A stretch of 64,000 nt of DNA from Acetobacter sicerae (GTDB lineage: Bacteria; Pseudomonadota; Alphaproteobacteria; Acetobacterales; Acetobacteraceae). Positions 49,509-58,612 of the stretch are shown here, piece after piece; position 1 is the stretch's first letter, and each line of letters opens with the position of its first letter. The notes under the pieces are model-generated. The model saw only the letters and a program-made list of their open reading frames with translations. It made no database searches and had not been told where the DNA came from. A program made the translations under genes and the position numbers. The stretch covers positions 62,001 through 126,000 of the forward strand of contig NZ_JAAABN010000004.1 of the NCBI RefSeq assembly GCF_011516765.1, written 5' to 3'.

Positions 49509-51059
49509 TTACACCGCATCCAGAAGCGCCGTGAACATAGTCTTCACAGCTGTGACAATTTTTGCATTTGCTGTATAGGCATTTTGCAATGCAATAATAT
49601 TGGACATCTCATTATCCACATTCACTCCCGACACATTCGAGACTTTTGTGGTCAACGAAGACTGCACGGACGTGGCTGTCGTGAGATTTGATGTCGCAGA
49701 TGACGCCACCTGTGCCTGGGCGGAGGTCAGAGAGGTCGCAAGATTGGCAAGTGTCTGACTCCCGCTATAGCCGGTAGAAATATTGCCATCGACACCAAGC
49801 CCCGAACCTGGAGCCGCAGGAGAGTCTGATCCAAGTGTAGTCTGCAATAGGGCCAGAGCAGTATCTGTCGATCCATCCTCAGATAATGAAGATGGATCAG
49901 CAGCAATCGCCGCCCCTACCTGAATGGTGCTGGAAAATCCTACGATACCATCAGGAGGAATGGCTGTTGTGCTTGATCCTGGCACATCATCGGAAGCGTC
50001 TGTGAACAGTTTAACCCCTTGCTCGTTAAAGCGCGTTGCAAGAGTAGATGAGAAGGAATCCAGCTGAGCCTGCATCTTGGGGTAAACATTATCACGCAGG
50101 TCGATATTGGCGCCAAGCTCACCACCCGTCAGATGAGACGTAAGATCGGTCGTGCTGCCAACCAGCGTGATGGCTGGAATATAGCTGCTGGTATCCGAAG
50201 CCGTGATGGAAGAGGTCGCAGTGATGGTTACATCACTTGTCGTCAACGGCCAGGTCGAACTTGGTTCCAGCGTGGATGTTCCCGTACTATTGGAATCAGT
50301 CGTGGGATAAGTCGACAGAACGCTGTTATTACTGTCTTTCGGATAGGTCGGCAGTTGCGTCCCGTCGGCCGTCTTGACCAGCATGTCCCCTTTGGACGTC
50401 TCGGTATATGTGACAGACATATACGATGAGAGATCAGACATGGCGGCGGCACGCTGGTTTTCCAGATCTGCCGTGCTCATTCCCTGCACTTTAAGTGACA
50501 TGATCTGCTTCGACAGAACACCAATGGTCGTCAGATCCGTATTGACTGACGATACCTCAGAGACAATTGAATCCTGCGCCGCCTGACGCTGCGCCTGATA
50601 GGTTGACGACAGCGTATTGATGGATGTCGCCAGTGTCTGCGCGTTACTGATGACAGTGCTTCTCGCCGTTGCATCGGAAGGCGTTGAAACAAGTGCCGTG
50701 ATGGCGTTTGAAAGATTGCCGACCTCGTCAGACAGGGTCGCGCTTGATCCTGAATCTGAACTGGTCGATCCCTGAAGCGCCGTGATGGCGGAGAGGGAGT
50801 TATTCTGCACCGTCAATGCAGCAACCTGCGCATTCTGCGTGTAAAGACTGCTCTGCAGCGCATTATTGACGTTACGCGTTGTCAGACCGATCGAAACGCC
50901 GGAACCCGTGCCCCTCGTATCTGCAGAGTTGAGGTTTGCAACCTCTTCCACATAACCAGCCGTGCTGGCATTGGAGACGTTCTGTGACAGCACACCAAGC
51001 GCGTACTGATTGCCTTCCAGCCCGCTGGTGGCGATGGACAGAGCATTGTTCAGATCCAT
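49509..51059 (-). CDS. flgK: Flagellar hook-associated protein FlgK
   Basis: FlgK (HAP1) caps the hook-filament junction with FlgL. The N-terminal axial motif LSIATSGLEGNQYALGVLSQNVSNAST is followed by GYVEE, and the C-terminus has VSNVSGVNVDNEMSNIIALQNAYTANAKIVTAV (part shown). I start at ATG 51059, preceded by AAGG, giving 516 residues; the longer frame to 51092 adds MVGEVLSEFKV. It lies 158 bases after flgE on the same strand, so it may share the flgE promoter; I see no separate sigma-54 site in that gap. Confidence 0.92.
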   Translation of the reverse strand: MDLNNALSIATSGLEGNQYALGVLSQNVSNASTAGYVEEVANLNSADTRGTGSGVSIGLTTRNVNNALQSSLYTQNAQVAALTVQNNSLSAITALQGSTSSDSGSSATLSDEVGNLSNAITALVSTPSDATARSTVISNAQTLATSINTLSSTYQAQRQAAQDSIVSEVSSVNTDLTTIGVLSKQIMSLKVQGMSTADLENQRAAAMSDLSSYMSVTYTETSKGDMLVKTADGTQLPTYPKDSNNSVLSTYPTTDSNSTGTSTLEPSSTWPLTTSDVTITATSSITASDTSSYIPAITLVGSTTDLTSHLTGGELGANIDLRDNVYPKMQAQLDSFSSTLATRFNEQGVKLFTDASDDVPGSSTTAIPPDGIVGFSSTIQVGAAIAADPSSLSEDGSTDTALALLQTTLGSDSPAAPGSGLGVDGNISTGYSGSQTLANLATSLTSAQAQVASSATSNLTTATSVQSSLTTKVSNVSGVNVDNEMSNIIALQNAYTANAKIVTAVKTMFTALLDAV

Positions 51060-51217
51060 GACCTTGAACTCCGACAAAACCTCGCCCACCAATCAAAATG
51101 GCGCAAGGCGCACCACGCCCAAGTTTTTTGGCGACGCGGCGCTTTGTTGAACCGGGCGGGACTACCGATCTTTTGCTCAGCTTGACCCACTCAGGTGAAA
51201 AACAGGTTAATGAGCCG

Positions 51218-52582
51218 TTAGCGGATCATCGAAATCGTCGCCTGCAGCAGAGTGTCAGCCGTCGTGACGATCTTCGTGTTGGCTGTATAGGCTTCCTGAG
51301 TGACGATCAGACTGGACAGATCAGACGTCAGATCCGTCGTGGAAGATTCGGTAGACGACGTTTTCAGAACGCCCGTACCGTTTGATCCCACAGCCCCGAT
51401 TGTTGCGGAACCAGAAGCTGAAGTTGCCTGGTAGGCCTGTCCGTCAACAGCCATAAGCCCGTCCGGGTTCACGAAGGATGCCAACGCAACCTTACCGACA
51501 AGCTGGGTGTCACCGTTACTGAAGGTCGCCATAATCGAACCGTCAGTCTCCATGGAAATACCCTGGTAAGTGCCTGTCGTTACGCTGTCACTGTCAATTG
51601 TTGGCGTCGTCGAATTGGCTACTGACGTTGTGGTGCCGGAACTACTGCCGATGGTACCAAGATCAAGATCAATCGACTGTGAGGCCGCACCGTTAGTATA
51701 GCTCAGTGTAATAGGAAGAGTAGCAGTTGACCCTGTGTAACCCGTACCAATCAATGCGCCCGTAGAGTCTTTTACATCCTTCAGATTTCCGCTTGAGTCG
51801 AAATCAACAGTGTATGTAGACGTAGATGTCGAATCACTGCCACTACCAACAATCATGGTCTTATCTGTGGTGGGATCAGCATTTGCAACCGTGACAGTAT
51901 AAGTAGAACCACCCGTATTGTCTGCTGACGTCGTCGTGGAATCCCATTTGACGCTCAATCCGTGCGCCTGCGATGTAGAATCATAAATGGTCTGAGGAGT
52001 GGATGCACCTGTAGTCGCATCAACCGGATATGTCTGCCCGCTGGTTATACCACCACTCATCGTCAGCGTCGTTGTTTCAGTCGGGCGAAACGCCACATCG
52101 GAAATCTGGATCTGTGTCAGTGTATTGCTAAGAGTGCCAGTCTTCGCATCCGCCATATACCCGTTCAGATAGTAGCCGGATGTATTGACCAGATAACCAT
52201 TCTTATCCTGATAGAAATTACCGTTTCGTGTAAAATACTGCTGATTGGAGAATGTTTCCTTACCGGCAGTCGCCTGACCAGATGGCTGCGAAACATCAAA
52301 GAAGCCGTTTCCTGAAATCGCAAGAGCAAGCGTGTTCGTACTGGCTGTAATCGTGCCCTGCTGCTGGGTCTGGGAGGTTGTGTAAGCTGATACACCATCA
52401 GAAACAGCCTGCCCCTGCGCGTAAGAAGCAAGGTTGTTGGAAACCGTGTCCTGAAAGCTTGTGTCAGACGCCTTGTAACCGACAGTCTGGCTGTTCGCGA
52501 TATTATTACTAAGATTTGTAAAAGCTGTTGACTGAGCGTTAATACCTGCAACAGCCGTTGTAAGCGAATTGAAAATCGACAT
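51218..52582 (-). CDS. flgE: Flagellar hook protein FlgE
   Basis: FlgE forms the hook. The N-terminus MSIFNSLTTAVAGINAQSTA is followed by the rod/hook motif NLSNNIANSQTVGYKA, and the C-terminus ends LSSLIVTQEAYTANTKIVTT then LLQATISMIR. Length 454. The middle is very Ser/Thr/Gly-rich. A good AGGAG lies 7 bases before the ATG. A near-consensus sigma-54 promoter is about 65-80 bases upstream. It heads flgE-flgK-flgL. Confidence 0.94.
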   Translation of the reverse strand: MSIFNSLTTAVAGINAQSTAFTNLSNNIANSQTVGYKASDTSFQDTVSNNLASYAQGQAVSDGVSAYTTSQTQQQGTITASTNTLALAISGNGFFDVSQPSGQATAGKETFSNQQYFTRNGNFYQDKNGYLVNTSGYYLNGYMADAKTGTLSNTLTQIQISDVAFRPTETTTLTMSGGITSGQTYPVDATTGASTPQTIYDSTSQAHGLSVKWDSTTTSADNTGGSTYTVTVANADPTTDKTMIVGSGSDSTSTSTYTVDFDSSGNLKDVKDSTGALIGTGYTGSTATLPITLSYTNGAASQSIDLDLGTIGSSSGTTTSVANSTTPTIDSDSVTTGTYQGISMETDGSIMATFSNGDTQLVGKVALASFVNPDGLMAVDGQAYQATSASGSATIGAVGSNGTGVLKTSSTESSTTDLTSDLSSLIVTQEAYTANTKIVTTADTLLQATISMIR

Positions 52583-52644
52583 GGATCACTCCTAAAGGGC
52601 GGCCCCGGCAGCGCGGCGCCGACGACCTCAACACCCCTTATCCA

Positions 52645-52661
52645 TGCAGAAAGCGTGCCAA
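52645..52661 (-). promoter_or_regulatory. Sigma-54 promoter of flgE
   Basis: TTGGCACGCTTTCTGCA on the minus strand matches YTGGCACG-N4-TTGCW with one mismatch and the required GG-10-GC spacing. The -12 GC lies about 64 bases before the flgE start codon. Confidence 0.8.
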
Positions 52662-52996
52662 CCTTCATTCGATTACGTTTTTTTATCGATGTTAATAAAT
52701 TCTCCCGGAAATCTGCGGTCATGTCATATCAATATTTACTTTTATACTTTGCGGCTGCTGGTTTCAGAAAAAACAGACTGCGACAGCTCGGCATATTTTG
52801 CCCACCAGGGCATTTTCATGCCTGCATAATGCCGCCCCCTTCCTGCCATCCCTCCTCAGCTTTCCACATCCAAGGAAAACTTTCTCCTTTTATCCTGCCA
52901 TTTGAATTTTATAAAATTCAATATTTTCCGTATGTTATAAATTTATCAGATCAAAAAAATCTTCGCCATATGCCGATTAAAAACATTTTCTCAAAG

Positions 52997-53013
52997 TTGG
53001 CCCGAAATTTGCA
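52997..53013 (+). promoter_or_regulatory. Sigma-54 promoter of fliK-flgD
   Basis: TTGGCCCGAAATTTGCA matches YTGGCACG-N4-TTGCW with one mismatch and GG-10-GC spacing. The -12 GC is 37 bases before the fliK ATG, so the leader is about 25 bases. The rest of the 467-base gap (52583-53049) is AT-rich and shows no gene. Confidence 0.8.
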
Positions 53014-53049
53014 TCTACTCTTATTGCATAATTCGACTGGGATTAAGTT

Positions 53050-55599
53050 ATGGCAAGTCTGGTGACATCGCTGCTTACAGAAACCTCTTTGAAGGTAACC
53101 AAAGCCTCATCCGGAAAGTCCAGTTCTTCTGTCGCGACATCCAGGCGTCCCCCGTCTTCCATCCAGTCATCGACAGGCGATCTGCCCGGGACAGTGGCCC
53201 AGCCAACATTCAGCGATCATATGACGCGCCAGACAGCCGGTCTGCCAGATCACGCTCAATCCCGGACAGGGCAGGCAAATTCTGCCCAGTTGAAGACTGC
53301 GAGCGTCGCGCCTTCATCGACTGGACAGAATGAAGACACGCCGACAACGCCTAGCGATACAGCAGCAACCAATGACACATCACAACCGCTTCCTTCTATC
53401 AAAACCGCACAGGAAGGAGCCTCGGCAAAAGCGAAAGCTGTGACAGCGGACGCAACTGCCATCATTGCAACCAGTCTTTCTCCATTTTCTGCTGCCACCA
53501 AAAACAATTCTTCAGCCTCCATTGGCGGCAATACTACGACTGACAGTCAACACAAAGCATCTGACAGTCGGTCCACAAAAAATCAGCACACGGAAAAACA
53601 GACCGGCTCTGAAAATACGGCTGGTACCAGTAGCAGCTCAGCAGTATCCCCTTCGGATACAACGCTGGAACTGGCTGCATTGAGTGCTATCCAGCCGTTA
53701 TCATCACCGACCGAGGCAACGACCACAATCTCCGGCAATGATGATCAGACAGCTTCCTCTCCTGTGTCCGCACTGGAAAGCATTGCCCCTTCATCACTTT
53801 CATCCGGTGTCTCCTCACAAAAAACACCTCAGACAGCAGAAACAGTCAGCAGCGAACTTTCGGGTACCACGGGCTCTCTGCCCGGATCGGGAACGTCGGA
53901 AGATACGAGCGGTCCTGCGCCATTTCACTCCCTGATCGACTCAGAACTCTCCGACAGGATCAGTCCAATCCAGAGCACTTCTATCAGTGACGCTTCGTCT
54001 CAAAGTGCAGAGAGCAAAATAACGCTTAGCCAGACTGCTGGTATCAAGACTGCAGACACACAAACTGCGAACATTCAGACTACGAACAGCAAAACCGCGG
54101 ATACACAAACTCCGAGTATTCAGACCACAGACAGCAAAACCGCGGATACACAAACTCCGAGTATTCAGACCACAGACAGCAAAACCACAGACGCACACAC
54201 TGCGAGCGTTCAGGCTACAAGCAGCAAGACCGCAGATGCACAAACTGCGAGCGTTAAGGTTACGGACAGCAAAACCTCACTGACAATGCCTGCGGATATA
54301 AAGGTTAGCTCCGGCCTCAATACCAACTCAGCATCCCTGTCTCATGACGATGTTCGTCCTATGAACGCGACCAGTTTCAGCCAGATCCAGTCGCTGCAGG
54401 ATATTGCCGCCACCCCAGTCAATGCTGCGGGAAACAGACAATCTCTTTCCAACAACACCCAGCCCTCTGCAAAAGGACAGACTGACGCAACATCGGCTCC
54501 TGTTACCGCCCACGCTCAGAATGCTCCGATCCAGCCACCGGTCCTGTCCACACTCACCCAGTCCAGTCCAACAGAAACGGTTTCTGTCACTCAGGACAGT
54601 AAAATTGCCGACACTGATACTGGTCAGACTTCACAGGTAACCAGCCAGTCAACAGATGCGCCTGCACAGGTGCAGATGACCTGGAATCCTGCCCCTGTCA
54701 CCTCTACCGCGCCCACAGTAAAAGCATCTGCAAGCAGCGCATCCCGACTGGATGATCGCACACTATCACGCACGGATATTTCCAGTTCTACGCAACCACA
54801 AACCATAGCCGCAAAACCGCAGACAGACGAAGTGTCGTCCCCTGCCGTGTCAGCGAAAACTCTTTCGGATCAGCAAGGCAGAGGCGACGACAACAAAGGT
54901 TCCGATCAGCATACTTCATCTGATCAATCTCTGGCCGCCAACATGACGCTGCCCCAAGCCTACAACGAAGCTGCTCCATTTTCTGAACAACTGTTCGCCA
55001 GTACGACGAATGACACCTCTTCTTCTGCTGCAACCACCCAGCAAACGTCAGAAACGACCTCGTCTGCCTCCAGCAGCATAACCGCGTCAGCCGACACCAG
55101 CCCTACTGCGCTCAATCTGGCGGTAGCGCTGCAAAATGATGATCAGACACCGCTACACGTCACCATTGATAAGTCCGACAAGTCTGACGGATTGAACATT
55201 CACATTGGCGCGGATGGTCTCACGACCCTGAACGAGTTGCAGTCCCATAAACATGAACTGGTGCATGCTCTGGAAAACGCGGGCATCTCGACCGCCGGAT
55301 CACAGATTTCATTCGGTCTCACCGATAACAGTGCCGATTTATCATTCTCACAGAACAGCCAGTCTCAGCAGCAACCACAGGATAACAGCACGAATACGAC
55401 AGCAGGATCTTCAGATTTTGCAAACGCTTTTGGCGGTACACTGTCCGGCAACAGCAACGGGGACGGCTCCCGGAACGCCTGGAGTGCGACCCCATCCACA
55501 ACCATGACTTCAGCCGCGGCTTCAGATGCCGATGAGACCGGCGATCAGATATACGCCCTGACTGCCCTGCGGACAGGCTCAGTCAACATCACAGCCTGA
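53050..55599 (+). CDS. fliK: Flagellar hook-length control protein FliK
   Basis: FliK is the secreted molecular ruler that sets hook length and switches export to filament proteins. The 849-residue protein is very long for the family. Residues 1-680 are low-complexity Ser/Thr/Gln/Ala sequence with a tandem 15-residue repeat (see repeat entry). The recognisable C-terminal domain is near residues 695-770 (LNLAVALQNDDQTPLHVTID, GLNIHIGADGLTTLNELQSH, ELVHALENAGISTAG). The identification rests on this domain and on flgD next door. The extended ruler may suit a hook length particular to this strain, an inference. Confidence 0.88.
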   Translation: MASLVTSLLTETSLKVTKASSGKSSSSVATSRRPPSSIQSSTGDLPGTVAQPTFSDHMTRQTAGLPDHAQSRTGQANSAQLKTASVAPSSTGQNEDTPTTPSDTAATNDTSQPLPSIKTAQEGASAKAKAVTADATAIIATSLSPFSAATKNNSSASIGGNTTTDSQHKASDSRSTKNQHTEKQTGSENTAGTSSSSAVSPSDTTLELAALSAIQPLSSPTEATTTISGNDDQTASSPVSALESIAPSSLSSGVSSQKTPQTAETVSSELSGTTGSLPGSGTSEDTSGPAPFHSLIDSELSDRISPIQSTSISDASSQSAESKITLSQTAGIKTADTQTANIQTTNSKTADTQTPSIQTTDSKTADTQTPSIQTTDSKTTDAHTASVQATSSKTADAQTASVKVTDSKTSLTMPADIKVSSGLNTNSASLSHDDVRPMNATSFSQIQSLQDIAATPVNAAGNRQSLSNNTQPSAKGQTDATSAPVTAHAQNAPIQPPVLSTLTQSSPTETVSVTQDSKIADTDTGQTSQVTSQSTDAPAQVQMTWNPAPVTSTAPTVKASASSASRLDDRTLSRTDISSSTQPQTIAAKPQTDEVSSPAVSAKTLSDQQGRGDDNKGSDQHTSSDQSLAANMTLPQAYNEAAPFSEQLFASTTNDTSSSAATTQQTSETTSSASSSITASADTSPTALNLAVALQNDDQTPLHVTIDKSDKSDGLNIHIGADGLTTLNELQSHKHELVHALENAGISTAGSQISFGLTDNSADLSFSQNSQSQQQPQDNSTNTTAGSSDFANAFGGTLSGNSNGDGSRNAWSATPSTTMTSAAASDADETGDQIYALTALRTGSVNITA
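54046..54270 (+). repeat. Five tandem 45-bp repeats inside fliK
   Basis: Units of 45 bases encode KTADTQTPSIQTTDS-like 15-mers. Units 2 and 3 (54091-54135 and 54136-54180) are identical in DNA; units 1, 4 and 5 are diverged. A sixth partial unit starts KTS. The reading frame is kept because 45 is a multiple of 3. Confidence 0.95.
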
Positions 55600-55610
55600 A
55601 AGAACCGGAT

Positions 55611-56414
55611 ATGACAACGACAGTAGCAACCTCATCTTCCTCAACTTCGCTTCTTTCATCCGCGGTCAGCGCGTCCCAGTCTGCAGCCTCGGTCAACGCC
55701 GCCGCCAACACTGCGGCTTCCACCACAGCCGCGACCGACACCAGCACAAGCGCCCTTTCCTCGCTTACAAGCAACTTCAATACGTTCCTCACCCTGCTCA
55801 CCACGCAGCTCAAGAATCAGGATCCGAGCAGCCCGATGAGCAGTGATACTTTCACGTCCGAACTGGCTCAGTTCGCGAGCGTGGAACAGCAGGTCGATAC
55901 CAACACCAACCTGAAGACGCTGATTTCCCTGACGCAGGACGGTCAGCAGTCGACCGACATGTCGCTGGTCGGCAAGACCGCCGTCGCCACCACAAGCGAA
56001 CTGCCGCTGCAGAACAGCAGCAGCAGCGTTTCCTTCAACACCACGACAGAAGAGCCGATTGCGATTGCCGTCACTGACAGCAACGGCAATGTCGTCAAGA
56101 CGGCGGAGCTGACCTCGAGCGTCGGCACCAACACATGGACATGGAACGGCACCAGCGACAGCGGAGCCCAGCTCAGCGACGGCTCCTACAACATCGCCGT
56201 GCAGACTGCGGACACGTCTGGCAATACGTCCGACGTTCCGTTTACCGTCACAGGCACGGTCACCGGTGTCACCCGTAACGGCAGCTCTATTTACGTCAAC
56301 ATGGGGGACAGCACGATCGACATGTCGGACGTCAACTCGTTCTCCGATACGTCGACTTCAAGCGCGACCTCGACATCGTCCACATCATCGGATTCTTCAT
56401 CCACTTCAAGCTGA
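55611..56414 (+). CDS. flgD: Flagellar hook-cap assembly protein FlgD
   Basis: FlgD caps the growing hook and helps FlgE polymerise. The signature FLTLLTTQLKNQDPSSPMSS and the following ELAQFASVEQQVDTN are near residues 64-100. A FlgD Ig/tudor-like domain follows (VAVTDSNGNVVKT-type strands, then TWTWNGTSDSGAQLSDGSYN). The N-terminus and C-terminus are Ser/Thr-rich tails. It starts 11 bases after fliK, sharing its sigma-54 promoter, and ends before a strong hairpin. Confidence 0.93.
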   Translation: MTTTVATSSSSTSLLSSAVSASQSAASVNAAANTAASTTAATDTSTSALSSLTSNFNTFLTLLTTQLKNQDPSSPMSSDTFTSELAQFASVEQQVDTNTNLKTLISLTQDGQQSTDMSLVGKTAVATTSELPLQNSSSSVSFNTTTEEPIAIAVTDSNGNVVKTAELTSSVGTNTWTWNGTSDSGAQLSDGSYNIAVQTADTSGNTSDVPFTVTGTVTGVTRNGSSIYVNMGDSTIDMSDVNSFSDTSTSSATSTSSTSSDSSSTSS

Positions 56415-56419
56415 CGATA

Positions 56420-56463
56420 GAACGACGCAGGGTCTTTTCTTCGGATCAGACCCTGCGTCGTTC
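56420..56463 (+). terminator. 15-bp hairpin after flgD
   Basis: GAACGACGCAGGGTC and GACCCTGCGTCGTTC form a perfect 15-bp stem with a 14-base loop, starting 6 bases after the flgD stop. No T-run follows, but its position makes a terminator or 3' stabiliser likely. Confidence 0.7.
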
Positions 56464-56601
56464 CGGGGCAGTTTGATAGCAGATTCCCGAGGCCAGCTCT
56501 TTTCGAAGAAGCTCTCCCCAAGAAGCCACGGCTCCCTATAATCTGCCCCGCAAGAGACTTCTGAAACAGTCCTCAGATACTCTGACAGAATACCGGAATG
56601 G

Positions 56602-56808
56602 CTATTCGTCCTCGCCAAGCACTTCGCGGGCGCGCCGGACGATCGTTTCATACTCTTCATCCGACAGTTCGCCCCGATGATGAAACTCGCTGGCGCGCGC
56701 CAAAGCATCTCTGGCGTGGGTTTTGTCGGGAATGGGATAGCGTCTTCCTGGCAATGCAAAGGCGCTATCAGGAAGCGCATCGCGCTCAGCTTGCGTCAGA
56801 CGTGACAT
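56602..56808 (-). CDS. Small conserved protein with ALPDSAFALPGRRYPI motif
   Basis: This 68-residue protein begins MSRLTQAERDALPDSAFALP. The LPDSxFAxP...YPI motif followed by HARxALAR occurs in many small bacterial proteins and in the tails of some phage capsid-protease proteins. The C-terminus (ELSDEEYETIVRRAREVLGED) is a charged helix resembling a SHOCT-like tail. A strong GGAGGATCGCC precedes the ATG. Function unknown. It is the last gene of a minus-strand series starting near 63.6 kb. Confidence 0.65.
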   Translation of the reverse strand: MSRLTQAERDALPDSAFALPGRRYPIPDKTHARDALARASEFHHRGELSDEEYETIVRRAREVLGEDE

Positions 56809-56972
56809 GGCGATCCTCCAGAAAAAAGCGGTCGTCCGGGATCATTAAGCCAACGATCCCGGACCTGAGCGAATGCTGCACACCCGACCTTAAACAGGCA
56901 AGGTGCGCATCGCTTTGATATGGGCCCCATTCCTGCCGAAACAATCGCATGCCAGCTTCCAGCACGAGAGTG

Positions 56973-58445
56973 TCATGGCGATCCATCTTTCGCACACAGA
57001 TCGGCCTCTTCCATTTCATCAAGGTCCGCCATGGCGGCTTCCGCACTCTGCGTGGGCACATCGCTGGCCCGGACATCCATTCTCTTCATCGGAGCCGTAA
57101 CAGCGCCCGGGGCCGACAATCCGTGCACAACACGAAAGGCGACAAAGATCGCCATCCCTCCGAAAAGCACACTGCCGGCAGCCTGACCGATCTGCACGCC
57201 CAGCGCCCCGAAACCCGCTCCGTAGGTCACGAAGGGAATCGTTCCCAATGTCGCGCGCCCCCAGTTGAAGAGAGTCGAATACAGCGGATGGCCGAGATTG
57301 TTGAACACCGTATTGGCGACAAACAGCATGCCGACAAACAGATAGCCGAGCACCGTCCATGAACAGAACAGATGGATCAGGGCGGCGCCATCGCCCTGAA
57401 GATGGAAACCCTCCGTCAGCAGATTCTGCGAAAGCGCCAGTACGCCCCAGGTGCAGACGACACATCCCACCACAATCTTGAGAGAGGCGACCAGCACCTC
57501 TCGCACGCGGTCCAGTTTGCCCGCTCCAAGGTTCTGGGAAATGATCGGTCCAACCGCCCCTGTCAAAGCGAAAACCATCGCGAACGCCACAACGACAATG
57601 CGCTCGACCGCCGTCTGACCACTAACCGCCTCAAGGCCGAACTGCGCCATATTCTCGGTGACATAGGCTCCCCCTACCGGGGTCGCCAGATTTGTCAGAA
57701 TGGCCGGAATGGCAATCACCGCAACCCTACGGCTGTCGCCCCACACAGCGACAGGTTTGGGCCATTCGAGCATTCCGTGCAGGCTCGCGCCGCGCCATCC
57801 GAGAACGAGCACGGCTCCACGAGCGAGGATCGTACTGATGGCGGCGCCCACCAGTCCCTCCCTGAACCCGAGAATCAGCACGGGGTCCAGAATGGCGGTC
57901 AGGATCGCCCCCGCAAGGGTGACATTCATGGAGCGTTTTGCATCCCCGACAGCCCGCATGAGCGCCGAGGCGGACATGCCAAGAGAAATCAACGGCAGAA
58001 AGGGAGACGTCAGATAGATATAGAGAGCAGCCTGATCGAGCGCCTCTCCGGATGCGCCAAGCAGCGAGAGGATGGGACGCGCCAGAAAGGCTGTCACGAT
58101 CCCCACCATCGCCGTGAGCACAAGGTTGGTCAGCATGAAGGAAGAAGCAATCCGTCGCGCCCGGTAGAAGCTGCCCCCGCCGATCTCCCTGCCCACGCAG
58201 GCACCGAGTCCAATGGTCAGACCGATGGACACGGCGATCTGTATCCCGCCCACAGCGCCAGCAAAGCCGATTGCAGCCGTCAGGGCCGGCACACCGAGAT
58301 GGGCGATGTAAATCATGTTCAGCATATCGACGGCGAACACGGCCATCAGTCCGATAGCGCCGGTTCCCGCCATAACGAGAACGTGCCGCATAATACTGCC
58401 GACCACGAAACACGCCTTTTGACTCGGCACTGGTCTTCCGTTCAT
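56973..58445 (-). CDS. MATE-family efflux transporter
   Basis: A 490-residue multidrug/toxin exporter driven by Na+ or H+. About 12 hydrophobic segments form two halves. The first half includes MAVFAVDMLNMIYIAHLGV, GIVTAFLARPILSLLGASGEAL and SPFLPLISLGMSASALMRAVGD; the second half starts near AIPAILTNLATPVGGAYVTE. The C-terminal 40 residues are polar. Substrate unknown. It follows the AI-2E permease gene on the same strand after 167 bases. Confidence 0.88.
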   Translation of the reverse strand: MNGRPVPSQKACFVVGSIMRHVLVMAGTGAIGLMAVFAVDMLNMIYIAHLGVPALTAAIGFAGAVGGIQIAVSIGLTIGLGACVGREIGGGSFYRARRIASSFMLTNLVLTAMVGIVTAFLARPILSLLGASGEALDQAALYIYLTSPFLPLISLGMSASALMRAVGDAKRSMNVTLAGAILTAILDPVLILGFREGLVGAAISTILARGAVLVLGWRGASLHGMLEWPKPVAVWGDSRRVAVIAIPAILTNLATPVGGAYVTENMAQFGLEAVSGQTAVERIVVVAFAMVFALTGAVGPIISQNLGAGKLDRVREVLVASLKIVVGCVVCTWGVLALSQNLLTEGFHLQGDGAALIHLFCSWTVLGYLFVGMLFVANTVFNNLGHPLYSTLFNWGRATLGTIPFVTYGAGFGALGVQIGQAAGSVLFGGMAIFVAFRVVHGLSAPGAVTAPMKRMDVRASDVPTQSAEAAMADLDEMEEADLCAKDGSP

Positions 58446-58612
58446 TCAGATCCTGCGTATCGGACTTTAATAATGCTGAGTCCGCCGCCACTCAGCGCAG
58501 TATGGCATGACCAGCCTGCAACGCGAATGCCGAACGCCTATCACAAAAACATTTATATTCCATGGCGAACTGTCGAAGAGAAACCGGAGAAAAGCCCCGG
58601 CCAGAAAGGACA

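Noticed and set aside
54046..54270. Tandem repeats considered as a CRISPR-like array
   Set aside because: Units are contiguous 45-mers without spacers, keep the reading frame and lie inside fliK.
56786..57076. Small minus-strand frame between the MATE gene and the 68-residue gene
   Set aside because: It overlaps the MATE 3' end and the next gene's start in another frame, and the sequence shows no motif; probably chance.
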